A stretch of DNA of 8,289 nt from an uncultured Actinomycetes bacterium (GTDB lineage Bacteria; Actinomycetota; Actinomycetes; S36-B12): the NCBI GenBank assembly GCA_937876275.1, contig CALFIA010000372.1:1-8289 (forward strand). Reading direction: 5' to 3'. How positions within the stretch are numbered: the first letter of the stretch is position 1; every line of letters begins with the position of its first letter. The translations under genes and the position numbers were made by a program. Of the stretch, positions 1 to 6,337 are shown piece by piece. The notes beneath the pieces are model-generated. The model worked only from the letters and a program-made list of their open reading frames with translations, had not been told where the DNA came from and made no database searches.

Positions 1-527
1 AGGCGGTTCAGGCACTGCAGGCCAAGCGCATCACTCGCATCGTGCTGACGCGCCCTGCCGTCGAGGCCGGCGAGCGTCTCGGATTCCTGCCGGGCACCCT
101 CTCGGAAAAGATCGATCCCTACTTGCGTCCGCTCTATGACGCCTTGCACGACATGATCGATCCTGAGTCAATTCCGCGCCTGATCACTAGCGGCACGATT
201 GAGGTAGCGCCACTGGCCTACATGCGCGGCCGTACCCTCAATGATGCCTTCATCATTCTCGACGAGGCGCAGAACACCACGGCCGAGCAGATGAAGATGT
301 TCCTGACCCGGCTCGGCTTCGGCTCCACCATGGTTGTCACCGGTGACGTCACTCAAGTCGACCTGCCTGGTGGTGCCACCAGTGGACTTCGCGTGGTCTC
401 CGACATCCTCGAGGGAATCGAAGATGTCGAGTTCTGCCGTCTCTCCTCGCAGGATGTCGTGCGCCACAAGCTTGTGGGACGCATCGTCGAGGCTTATGAC
501 AAGTATGACCAAAAGCGGGAGCAATGA
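1..527 (+). CDS. phoH: PhoH family ATPase, C-terminal part (5' end outside window)
   Basis: The reading frame is already open at base 3 and runs to a TGA at 525-527, giving 174 visible residues. The gene starts left of the window, so the in-frame start near 42 is not the real start. The visible part begins with AVQALQAKRITRIVLTRPAV, which in PhoH proteins follows closely after the Walker A loop; that loop must lie just upstream. The Walker B motif is clear as AFIILDEAQNTT, followed by the conserved VVTGDVTQVDLP segment with the sensor-like TGD. PhoH proteins are cytoplasmic ATPases with a P-loop helicase-like core, linked to RNA metabolism; the exact substrate is unsettled. The next gene, ybeY, overlaps the stop by four bases, a pairing common in bacteria and consistent with a joint role in RNA or ribosome processing. 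The family assignment is firm and the physiological role is inferred. Confidence 0.95.
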   Translation, partial: AVQALQAKRITRIVLTRPAVEAGERLGFLPGTLSEKIDPYLRPLYDALHDMIDPESIPRLITSGTIEVAPLAYMRGRTLNDAFIILDEAQNTTAEQMKMFLTRLGFGSTMVVTGDVTQVDLPGGATSGLRVVSDILEGIEDVEFCRLSSQDVVRHKLVGRIVEAYDKYDQKREQ

Positions 528-976
528 CAGGCATCACCGTAAGCAACGAAAGCGCAGTTGACTGCGACACCGATGCGCTCGCTCGACTGGCGGCTTTTCT
601 TCTCCCGTTAGTGCGAGTTTCCGATAATTGCGAACTCTCGATCACTGTCGTCGATGAGCCGCGCATGGAGGAGCTTCATGTTCAGTGGATGGATCTTCCT
701 GATGCCACCGATGTGCTGTCTTTCCCGATGGACGAACTTCGCAGCGCCGCCGAAGGCGAGGAATTCCCCTCGGGGATTCTCGGCGACATCGTGCTTTGCC
801 CTGAGTTCGCTCGAAGGCAAGCGGCAGAAGCAGGACGAACTCTCGATGGCGAACTTCAATTCCTGACCACGCATGGCATTCTGCATCTACTCGGTCATGA
901 TCACATGACGCCCGAGGAATACGACGTCATGTTCGCCCTGCAAGATGAGTTGCTCGCGAAGTGGAATGCCTCATGA
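524..976 (+). CDS. ybeY: Endoribonuclease YbeY (16S rRNA maturation factor)
   Basis: This 150-residue protein is a normal-length member of the UPF0054/YbeY family of zinc-dependent single-strand endoribonucleases, which act in 16S rRNA 3'-end maturation and ribosome quality control. The diagnostic zinc motif H-x3-H-x5-H is present in HGILHLLGHDH, with ligands His117, His121 and His127. The upstream conserved block TDVLSFPMDE (62-71) and the GDIVLCP block (87-93) also match the family. The ATG overlaps the phoH stop as ATGA, with a GGGAG purine tract only two bases before the start, so translation is probably coupled to phoH. The stop overlaps the next gene's ATG in the same way. Confidence 0.96.
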   Translation: MTGITVSNESAVDCDTDALARLAAFLLPLVRVSDNCELSITVVDEPRMEELHVQWMDLPDATDVLSFPMDELRSAAEGEEFPSGILGDIVLCPEFARRQAAEAGRTLDGELQFLTTHGILHLLGHDHMTPEEYDVMFALQDELLAKWNAS

Positions 977-2283
977 ACACCTCCCAGTTCTGGCTCCTCG
1001 TCCTGTCCTTTGTCCTGATCGTCATCTCGGGCCTCATGGTGAGTGCCGAGACTGCCATCGGCCGTGTCTCACGCGGCCACATCGAGGAACTCGGCCGTGA
1101 AGGCGAGAAGCGCGCCGCTCGATTGACCGTGGTGCTCGATGATCGCGCTCGTTACGTCAATGTCCTGCTGTTCCTGTCGACGATTGGCACAGTGACGGCG
1201 ACGGTCCTGGTGGGCTACGTGTGCGTCGGCATGTTCACCAGCTGGCCGATCGGGTGGGCGATGGCTCTTGCCGTGGCGATCATGGTGGTGGTTTCGTACG
1301 TGGCGCTCGGTGTTGCGCCGCGCACTCTCGGTCGCCAGCACGCTGATCGCATCGCACTCGCCTCGGCAGGAATCGCGCGGTTCCTGGCGGTCATTCTCGG
1401 CCCGATCACGTCTCTGCTCATCCTGGTCGGCAATGCGCTCACACCGGGCAAGGGATATCGCGAGGGTCCGTTCGCGTCGGCCGCCGAACTGCGCGAGTTC
1501 GTCGATATGGCAGAGGCCAGCAGCCTGATCGAGGATGACGAGCGCCAGATGATCCACTCGGTCTTCGAATTAGGTGAGACCTATGCCAAGGAAGTCATGG
1601 TCCCGCGCACTGAAGTCGTGTTCATCGAGCGTGACCGCACCCTGCGTCAGGCCCTTTCGCTTGGCCTTCGATCAGGCTTCTCTCGCATCCCCGTGATTGG
1701 CGAGAACACCGACGACATCATCGGCATCGTCTATCTCAAGGATGTCGTCCGTCGAACCTTTGAGCATCGCGAGGCCGAGCAGTCGGAAAAAGTTGACTCG
1801 ATCATGCGTCCGGCCTATTTCGTGCCTGACAGCAAGCAGGCCGATGATCTCCTGCGCGATATGCAAGCCAATCGACAGCACCTGGCGATCGTGATTGACG
1901 AATACGGCGGGACCGCCGGGGTGGTGTCCATCGAAGACGTTCTCGAGGAGATCGTCGGCGAGATCGCAGATGAGTACGACACTGAGTTGCCCGAGGTCAT
2001 CGAACTTGCCGATGGTGGATACCGGCTCAGTTCCAGGATGCACATCGAGGACTTCGCCGAGCTTGTCGATATCGAGCTCGACTCCGAGGAAGAGGGCGTC
2101 GACACCATTCTGGGGCTGATGGGCCTTCGGCTTGGTCGAGTGCCGATCGCAGGTTCCGAGGTCACTGAAAGTGGCTGGCGACTCGTGGCGGAGCAGGGGA
2201 TAGGTCGTCGCAAGCGCATAGGCACGATCCATGCGATCCCGGTTGAGGAAGCAGCACGCGAGGGAGCTGATGACGATGAGTGA
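973..2283 (+). CDS. CNNM/CorC-type membrane protein with CBS pair (hemolysin C-like family)
   Basis: The protein has 436 residues from the ATG at 973. I prefer that start over the in-frame GTG at 961 because it forms an ATGA overlap with the ybeY stop and begins directly before the first hydrophobic segment. The order is a DUF21/CNNM membrane domain with four hydrophobic stretches (about 5-26, 62-88, 92-114 and 132-155). Then comes a CBS pair (about 207-330, including VMVPRTEVVFIERDRTL, SRIPVIGEN and AIVIDEYGGTAGVVSIEDVL) and a C-terminal CorC_HlyC domain (about 345-424). Relatives are often labelled hemolysin, but characterised family members act in Mg2+/Co2+ homeostasis or export, with nucleotide binding by the CBS domains. 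The very acidic end (GADDDE) has no known role. A gene of this type beside ybeY and era is usual in Actinobacteria. The family is sure; the transported ion is not shown by the sequence. Confidence 0.93.
   Translation: MNTSQFWLLVLSFVLIVISGLMVSAETAIGRVSRGHIEELGREGEKRAARLTVVLDDRARYVNVLLFLSTIGTVTATVLVGYVCVGMFTSWPIGWAMALAVAIMVVVSYVALGVAPRTLGRQHADRIALASAGIARFLAVILGPITSLLILVGNALTPGKGYREGPFASAAELREFVDMAEASSLIEDDERQMIHSVFELGETYAKEVMVPRTEVVFIERDRTLRQALSLGLRSGFSRIPVIGENTDDIIGIVYLKDVVRRTFEHREAEQSEKVDSIMRPAYFVPDSKQADDLLRDMQANRQHLAIVIDEYGGTAGVVSIEDVLEEIVGEIADEYDTELPEVIELADGGYRLSSRMHIEDFAELVDIELDSEEEGVDTILGLMGLRLGRVPIAGSEVTESGWRLVAEQGIGRRKRIGTIHAIPVEEAAREGADDDE
2261..2266 (+). promoter_or_regulatory. Ribosome binding site deciding the start of the cytidine-deaminase-like gene
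   Basis: The purine tract AGGGAG lies inside the end of the corC-like gene. It sits nine bases before the ATG at 2276 but only three before the ATG at 2270, which favours the 2276 start. Confidence 0.55.
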
Positions 2284-2608
2284 TGCACTCGACGCTGAAG
2301 ACGCCAAGCTGCTCACCTTGGCTCGGGGAGCGCGTGGCCGCATTTCTGCTCCCCAGGGTGCGGCCATCCGCGATGAGATGGGCCGCACCTACTCCGCCGC
2401 AACCGTCGACAACGGCACTCTCGCTATCAATGCGCTGGATCTGGCGGTGGCTCAGGCGATTTCCGCGGGTGCTCGTGGGGCGGAAGCCGCTGTGGTCGTC
2501 GGTGCTGAATCCATCGATGTCACGGGGTTCCGTTCGCTTGCCGGTCGTGATGTGCCCGTCTACGTCTGCACGCCTGCTGGTGCCTTGACCGATACCGTGC
2601 TCACGTGA
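2276..2608 (+). CDS. Degenerate cytidine-deaminase-fold small protein, probably non-catalytic
   Basis: From the ATG at 2276 this is a 110-residue protein overlapping the end of the corC-like gene by eight bases; a start at 2270 would add two residues. Its place directly before era matches the small proteins often annotated as cytidine deaminase in Actinobacteria, such as the similar-sized one next to era in Mycobacterium tuberculosis. The scaffold can be followed: GRTYSAATVDN (36-46) resembles the substrate-binding strand of deaminases (G-x-x-Y-x-G-x-N-x-E-N). It is followed by a helix AVAQAISAGARG and the strand AAVVVG. The catalytic CAE motif is replaced by residues around NALD (52-55) and the P-C-x-x-C motif is absent. 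The whole protein has one cysteine (Cys98) and no histidine, so it cannot build the usual zinc site. Its stop overlaps the era start as GTGA. It may have a structural or ligand-binding role, or support Era; this is unproven. Confidence 0.8.
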   Translation: MSDALDAEDAKLLTLARGARGRISAPQGAAIRDEMGRTYSAATVDNGTLAINALDLAVAQAISAGARGAEAAVVVGAESIDVTGFRSLAGRDVPVYVCTPAGALTDTVLT

Positions 2609-3522
2609 GCGAGTACAAAAGCGGCTTTGTTTCCCTGGTCGGGCGGCCCAATGCAGGCAAGTCGACGCTGACCAATGCCATTGTGGGCCAGAAAGTCGCG
2701 ATCATGTCGGATCGCCCGCAGACCACTCGGCGAGCACTGCGCGGGATCGTCACTCGCGACGATGCCCAGTTGATTCTTGTCGATACCCCCGGTTTGCATC
2801 GTCCGCGCACCCTCTTGGGCGAGCGACTCAACGATGAGGTGCGCGAGACCTGGAACAGCGTTGACGTCATCGGATTCTGCATCGCCGCTGATCAGGAGAT
2901 CGGCCCAGGCGATCGATTCATCGCCAATGAGATCAAGAATCTTCATCGCAAGAAGCTCGTCGGCATCTTGACGAAGACCGACCTCGTGAACAAGGACACT
3001 CTCGCCGAGCGACTCCAGGCAGTGGCCCAGCTCGCTGAAGAACTCGAATTCGCGTGGTCCGACATCGTTCCCGTGTCTGCTCGCGATGGCGCCAACGTGC
3101 AGGTGCTTACCGATCAGCTCATTGCGCTGCTTCCTGAAGGCCCGATGCTTTACCCCGACGGCGAGATCACTGATGAGGACATCGAGATCTCGGTGGCAGA
3201 ACTCATTCGCGAAGCAGCGCTTGAAGGTGTCAACGACGAGCTTCCGCACTCCATTGCGGTGGTGGTCGAAGAGATCGTGCCCCGCGAGGATCGCCCGGCC
3301 GATCGACCCTTGACCGACGTGCGTGCCTTCCTCTTCGTCGAGCGCGATAGCCAGAAGGCCATCGTGATCGGCAAGGGTGGCTCGCGGCTGAAGCACGTGG
3401 GCACCAAGGCTCGAAAGGGCATAGAGGAACTCCTGGGCGTACCCGTCTACCTCGATCTACACGTCAAGATCGCCAAGGACTGGCAGAAGGACCCCAAGCA
3501 GCTTCGCCGTCTCGGCTTCTAG
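2605..3522 (+). CDS. era: GTPase Era, 30S ribosome assembly factor
   Basis: This is a 305-residue protein with the full Era layout: an N-terminal Ras-like GTPase domain and a C-terminal KH RNA-binding domain. Visible GTPase motifs are G1 GRPNAGKS (13-20), the G2 region RPQTTRRALRGI (37-48), G3 DTPG (60-63), G4 TKTD (123-126) and G5 VSA (157-159). The KH loop is GKGG (256-259), and the family ending KDPKQLRRLGF is intact. Era binds the 3' end of 16S rRNA and checks late 30S assembly. The start is GTG at 2605, overlapping the previous stop as GTGA; no clear ribosome binding site precedes it, so coupled translation is likely. Being downstream of ybeY, which processes the same rRNA end, fits a shared task in ribosome maturation. 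Confidence 0.98.
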   Translation: MSEYKSGFVSLVGRPNAGKSTLTNAIVGQKVAIMSDRPQTTRRALRGIVTRDDAQLILVDTPGLHRPRTLLGERLNDEVRETWNSVDVIGFCIAADQEIGPGDRFIANEIKNLHRKKLVGILTKTDLVNKDTLAERLQAVAQLAEELEFAWSDIVPVSARDGANVQVLTDQLIALLPEGPMLYPDGEITDEDIEISVAELIREAALEGVNDELPHSIAVVVEEIVPREDRPADRPLTDVRAFLFVERDSQKAIVIGKGGSRLKHVGTKARKGIEELLGVPVYLDLHVKIAKDWQKDPKQLRRLGF

Positions 3523-3569
3523 TCGTCGCGTCGTCCCCTGCGGCGGGGTCATACGGGAGACAATGGGGG
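3523..3569. other. Short era-recO intergenic spacer
   Basis: These 47 bases are the largest gap in the plus-strand block. They contain a tandem GTCGTC-type repeat and a weak four-base stem (CCCC at 3535-3538 against GGGG at 3545-3548) with no T-run after it. I see no convincing promoter, so recO may be read through from era. Many Actinobacteria carry additional genes such as leuA or an amidase between era and recO; here they are absent. Confidence 0.5.
3555..3559 (+). promoter_or_regulatory. Ribosome binding site of recO
   Basis: GGGAG ends ten bases before the GTG at 3570. It supports that GTG as the recO start even though an out-of-frame ATG lies at 3563. Confidence 0.55.
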
Positions 3570-4307
3570 GTGCCCCTTTACCGTGACGAAGCAGTCGTGC
3601 TGCGCGCCCAGAAACTGGGCGAGGCCGATCGCATTGTCACGCTGCTGACTCGCAACCATGGGCGTGTGCGGTGCGTGGCCCGTGGCGTGCGCAAGACCAC
3701 GAGCCGAATAGGCGCCCGCCTTGAACCCTTCAGTCATGTTGATGTTCAGCTCTACGAGGGCCGTTCGCTCGACACCGTGAGTCAGGTCGAATCGATTCAG
3801 TCGCATGGCGGCACGATCTCCGGAGATTACGCGGCCTATACAGCGGGCACCGTGATGCTCGAAACCGCTGAGCGGCTGACCCCTGAGGAACGTGAGCCGG
3901 CGATCCAGCAATATGCGCTGCTCGTCAGTGGGCTGCGCTCTCTCTCGGCGCGTGAGCACGAGCCCACCTTGATCCTTGACTCGTATCTCCTGCGTTCGCT
4001 GTCGGTAGCAGGGTGGTCACCTTCCTTTGATGCGTGCGCGCGTTGCGGCACGGAAGGCCCGCATCGGGCATTTTCAATTCAGGCCGGCGGGATGGTGTGC
4101 GCGGAATGCCGTCCGCCCGGCTCGGCCGCCCCCTCGGTTGATTCGGTAGAGCTTCTGGGCGCGCTGCTCAGCGGCGACTGGTCAGTGGCGGATTCCAGTG
4201 ACGAGCGTCCACGCCGCGAGGCCAGTGGGCTGGTGGCCGCATTCCTGCAGTGGCATCTCGAGCATGGCTTGCGATCGCTGCCTCTTGTCGATCGCACCCG
4301 CCCGTGA
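3570..4307 (+). CDS. recO: DNA repair protein RecO
   Basis: This 245-residue protein has the usual RecO length and composition. The N-terminal OB-fold opens with LYRDEAVVLRAQKLGEADRI, highly typical of actinobacterial RecO, and continues with the GARLEPFSHVDVQLYEGRSL strand region (48-67). The C-terminal helical domain carries a four-cysteine zinc finger, C-x2-C at Cys156/Cys159 and C-x2-C at Cys177/Cys180, followed by a conserved GLVAAFLQWHLEHGL-type helix near the end. RecO works with RecR to displace SSB and load RecA in RecF-pathway gap repair, and it anneals SSB-coated DNA. The GTG start at 3570 gives the expected N-terminus. The stop lies 16 bases before uppS, so the two genes are probably co-transcribed. 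Confidence 0.96.
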   Translation: MPLYRDEAVVLRAQKLGEADRIVTLLTRNHGRVRCVARGVRKTTSRIGARLEPFSHVDVQLYEGRSLDTVSQVESIQSHGGTISGDYAAYTAGTVMLETAERLTPEEREPAIQQYALLVSGLRSLSAREHEPTLILDSYLLRSLSVAGWSPSFDACARCGTEGPHRAFSIQAGGMVCAECRPPGSAAPSVDSVELLGALLSGDWSVADSSDERPRREASGLVAAFLQWHLEHGLRSLPLVDRTRP

Positions 4308-4312
4308 CTGGC

Positions 4313-4316
4313 AGGA
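4313..4316 (+). promoter_or_regulatory. Ribosome binding site of uppS
   Basis: AGGA stands seven bases before the GTG at 4324, inside the 16-base gap after recO. This selects the GTG at 4324 over earlier in-frame starts (4198, 4264) that would lie deep in recO. Confidence 0.6.
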
Positions 4317-4323
4317 TGCTCGC

Positions 4324-5112
4324 GTGAGCCGCAGTCATCGTCCGCCGACCCCGCATCCCAGCGGCGTCACGCCGCCGGCCATCCCACGTGATCTCGTGCC
4401 GAAGCACGTCGCGATCGTGATGGACGGCAACGGACGCTGGGCCAAGGAGCGCGGATTGCCGCGCACTGCAGGGCACGAGATGGGCGAGGCAAGCCTTTTC
4501 GACTGCGTCGAGGGTGCGCTCGAACTCGGAGTCGAGTGGCTGTCCGCATACGCCTTCTCCACCGAGAACTGGAAGCGCTCACCCGATGAGGTTCGCTTTC
4601 TGATGGGCTTCAACCGTGATGTCATACGCCGCCGGCGTGATGAGATGAACGATCTCGGTGTTCGGGTGCGCTGGGCCGGGCGCAGGCCGAAACTGTGGCG
4701 CAGCGTGATCTCCGAGCTGGAAGAAGCGGAAGAGCTCACCAGGAAGAACCGGAAGCTCACGCTCACGATGTGCGTGAACTACGGAGGTCGTGCCGAGATT
4801 GCGGACGCAGCCGCGGCCATGGCCCGCGATGTGCAGGCGGGCAAACTCGACCCCAAGCGCATCGATGAGCGGATGTTCCACAAGTACCTCGACGAACCCG
4901 ACATGCCCGACGTCGACCTGTTCGTCCGCTCATCAGGGGAGCAGCGCACGAGCAACTTCCTGCTCTGGCAGGCGGCGTATGCCGAAATGGTCTTCCTCGA
5001 CACTCTGTGGCCCGACTTCGACCGGCGTGACCTGTGGCACGCCTGCGAGATCTACGCCTCGCGCGATCGTCGTTACGGCGGCGCAGTGCCGAATCCACCG
5101 ACCAAGGGCTGA
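4324..5112 (+). CDS. uppS: Polyprenyl diphosphate synthase, cis type (undecaprenyl/decaprenyl diphosphate synthase)
   Basis: From the GTG at 4324 the protein has 262 residues and the conserved cis-prenyltransferase motifs. HVAIVMDGNGRWA (28-40) contains the catalytic, Mg2+-binding Asp34. The phosphate-binding region follows with His51. AYAFSTENWKRS lies in the substrate tunnel wall, and the signature DLFVRSSGEQRTSNFLLWQ is followed by a conserved WPDF. The enzyme adds isopentenyl diphosphate units in the Z configuration to an allylic primer, giving the carrier lipid for peptidoglycan and, in Actinobacteria, other envelope polymers. The N-terminal 25 residues are rich in proline and look disordered. 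In mycobacteria the homologue beside recO makes decaprenyl diphosphate, but chain length cannot be read from this sequence, and a shorter product is possible. The gene converges on zur with only 14 bases between their stops. Confidence 0.95.
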   Translation: MSRSHRPPTPHPSGVTPPAIPRDLVPKHVAIVMDGNGRWAKERGLPRTAGHEMGEASLFDCVEGALELGVEWLSAYAFSTENWKRSPDEVRFLMGFNRDVIRRRRDEMNDLGVRVRWAGRRPKLWRSVISELEEAEELTRKNRKLTLTMCVNYGGRAEIADAAAAMARDVQAGKLDPKRIDERMFHKYLDEPDMPDVDLFVRSSGEQRTSNFLLWQAAYAEMVFLDTLWPDFDRRDLWHACEIYASRDRRYGGAVPNPPTKG

Positions 5113-5117
5113 TCAGC
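5108..5117. repeat. 10-base perfect palindrome at the uppS stop
   Basis: GCTGATCAGC spans the uppS stop codon in the short uppS-zur junction. As RNA it could form only a three-base stem with a four-base loop and has no T-run, so it is not a usable terminator. It may be chance. Confidence 0.4.
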
Positions 5118-5126
5118 GTCAGTTGT

Positions 5127-5513
5127 CTAGCGGCACTTGGGGCAAAGCCCGAAGAGCTCCATGGTGTGACTCACGTCGGCATATCCATGCTCGGCTGCAA
5201 CGGCGTCAGCCCATTTCTCGACGGTCGGCCCGGCAATCTCGACAGTCGCCCCGCAGGAGCGGCACACCAAATGATGATGGTGCTCGCCACTGCATTTGCG
5301 GTAAACGCTCTCACCCTCGTCGTTGACCAATTGGTCAACCTCGCCTGACTCGGCGAGTGATTGAAGTGCGCGATACACCGTGGTGAGGCCAACCGAGACT
5401 CCGCGATGACGTAGATCGTCATGAAGTTGCTGCGCAGATCGAAAGTCGTCTATTTCGGCGAGTAGCTCGGCTACTGCAATGCGCTGACGCGTTTGTCGTT
5501 GAGGGACGCTCAT
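5127..5513 (-). CDS. zur: Zinc uptake regulator Zur (Fur family)
   Basis: This 128-residue Fur-family repressor has a winged-helix N-terminal domain; the recognition helix is near SVGLTTVYRALQSL (40-53). The C-terminal dimerisation domain is rich in metal ligands. All ligands reported for the three sites of M. tuberculosis FurB/Zur are found at a constant offset of two. Asp60, Cys74, His79 and His81 form the regulatory site. Cys84, Cys87, Cys124 and Cys127 form the structural site. His78, His80, Glu99 and His116 form the third. With zinc bound it should block transcription from AT-rich palindromes such as the one before znuA. Its ATG overlaps the znuB stop (ATGA), making it the last gene of the transporter operon and so auto-regulated. 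The operon context and the ligand set strongly favour Zur over Fur, Mur or Nur. Confidence 0.95.
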   Translation of the reverse strand: MSVPQRQTRQRIAVAELLAEIDDFRSAQQLHDDLRHRGVSVGLTTVYRALQSLAESGEVDQLVNDEGESVYRKCSGEHHHHLVCRSCGATVEIAGPTVEKWADAVAAEHGYADVSHTMELFGLCPKCR

Positions 5514-6337
5514 GAGTGCTCTCGCCTTCGACGGCGAATAGGAACGGCAACTATTGCCAGGATCGCGAAGCAGGCCAGGGCGATGATGACGATGGCCGGG
5601 CCGGGGGGAGCCTCGACGTAGAAGGAGCCCACGAGACCGGTGACCGAAGCGATCACTCCGATCACCACGGCGAGGGCCGCGGTAGCCCGGAAGGATCGCG
5701 TGACCTGCTGGGCTGCGGCTACGGGCACGATCATGATTGCGCTCACGAGCAGCAAGCCGACCACGCGCATGCCGACCACCACCACAATGGCAGCGAGGAT
5801 CGCCATGAGGGTGCTCATCGCGCGCACCTTGATGCCTTGCACCTGAGCGATATCCGGGTCGAGACTCACCGCGAAAAGCTCACGGCCGAAGAAAAGCAGG
5901 ATGAGCAGCACCGTGACCACCAGTGCGCCAAGTGCCCACAGGTCTCCACTGGCAACAGTCGAAAGCGAGCCGAAAAGGTAGGAGTTCAAGGAAGAACTCG
6001 CGCGCCCTGGTGCGAGTGAAGCGAAGAGCACGCCTCCGGCGATGCCGCCGTAGAACAGGAGTGCGAGTGCCACGTCGCCTGCCGTGCGACTGCGGTAGCG
6101 AATGAACTCGATCAAGAAGGCACCGAGTGCCGCCGTGGCCATGGCGGTGGGGATCGGCGCCGTACCGAGGAGGAAGGCGAGGCCTACGCCGGTCAGTGCG
6201 ACGTGACCCATGCCGTCGCCGAGCAGGGCGAGCCTGCGCTGCACCAGGAAGACGCCGATGAGTGGAGCGATCAAGCCGACCAGTGCGGCGGCCAGAAGCG
6301 CGCGTCGCATGAAGTCGAAGTCCCAGATCATCGTCAT
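5510..6337 (-). CDS. znuB: Zinc ABC transporter, membrane permease ZnuB
   Basis: This 275-residue integral membrane protein belongs to the ABC-3 (metal-type) permease family. It has about seven to eight hydrophobic segments, roughly at 12-32, 46-77, 88-110, 133-150, 175-205, 218-240 and 247-266. Family landmarks are the early GVFLVQRRLALLGDGMGHVA stretch (28-47), the SYLFGSL block (119-125), the cytoplasmic coupling region FAVSLDPDIAQVQGI (155-169) and the helix GLLLVSAIMIVPVAAA (194-209). It forms the channel through which ZnuC drives zinc delivered by ZnuA. The tail RRRRREHS is strongly basic and follows the positive-inside rule. I use the first of two close methionines because it gives the ATGA overlap with znuC. 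Iron or manganese permeases share this fold; zinc is inferred from zur and the Zur-type box. Confidence 0.94.
   Translation of the reverse strand: MTMIWDFDFMRRALLAAALVGLIAPLIGVFLVQRRLALLGDGMGHVALTGVGLAFLLGTAPIPTAMATAALGAFLIEFIRYRSRTAGDVALALLFYGGIAGGVLFASLAPGRASSSLNSYLFGSLSTVASGDLWALGALVVTVLLILLFFGRELFAVSLDPDIAQVQGIKVRAMSTLMAILAAIVVVVGMRVVGLLLVSAIMIVPVAAAQQVTRSFRATAALAVVIGVIASVTGLVGSFYVEAPPGPAIVIIALACFAILAIVAVPIRRRRREHS

Noticed and set aside
42..527. ATG- or GTG-like start at 42 as the beginning of a complete 161-residue gene
   Set aside because: The frame is open from base 3 with conserved PhoH sequence before 42, so the gene begins outside the window.
1069..1557. Long antisense open frame opposite the corC-like gene (162 residues)
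   Set aside because: It is a shadow caused by GC-biased codon use. Composition is unlike a folded protein (many His, Arg and Gln) and the plus-strand gene is fully conserved.
961..2283. GTG at 961 as the start of the corC-like gene
   Set aside because: It adds only four residues and has no ribosome binding site, while the ATG at 973 forms the ATGA overlap seen at the other junctions.
1672..2388. Antisense open frame of 238 residues over the corC-like and deaminase-like genes
   Set aside because: It spans two well-supported plus-strand genes, has no recognisable domain or ribosome binding site, and mirrors their codon pattern.
2560..3396. Antisense open frame of 278 residues opposite era
   Set aside because: Era is unmistakable on the plus strand; the opposite frame shows no family motif and is explained by codon bias.
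3535..3548. CCCC/GGGG stem after era as a terminator
   Set aside because: The stem is only four base pairs and no T-run follows it.
4198..4323. Upstream extension of uppS by 42 residues
   Set aside because: The extension lies inside recO, lacks cis-prenyltransferase similarity, and a ribosome binding site precedes the GTG at 4324.
5516..6019. Plus-strand frame rich in His, Asp and Glu opposite znuB, looking like a metal-binding protein
   Set aside because: Its composition is the complement of the hydrophobic znuB codons; znuB is conserved along its full length.
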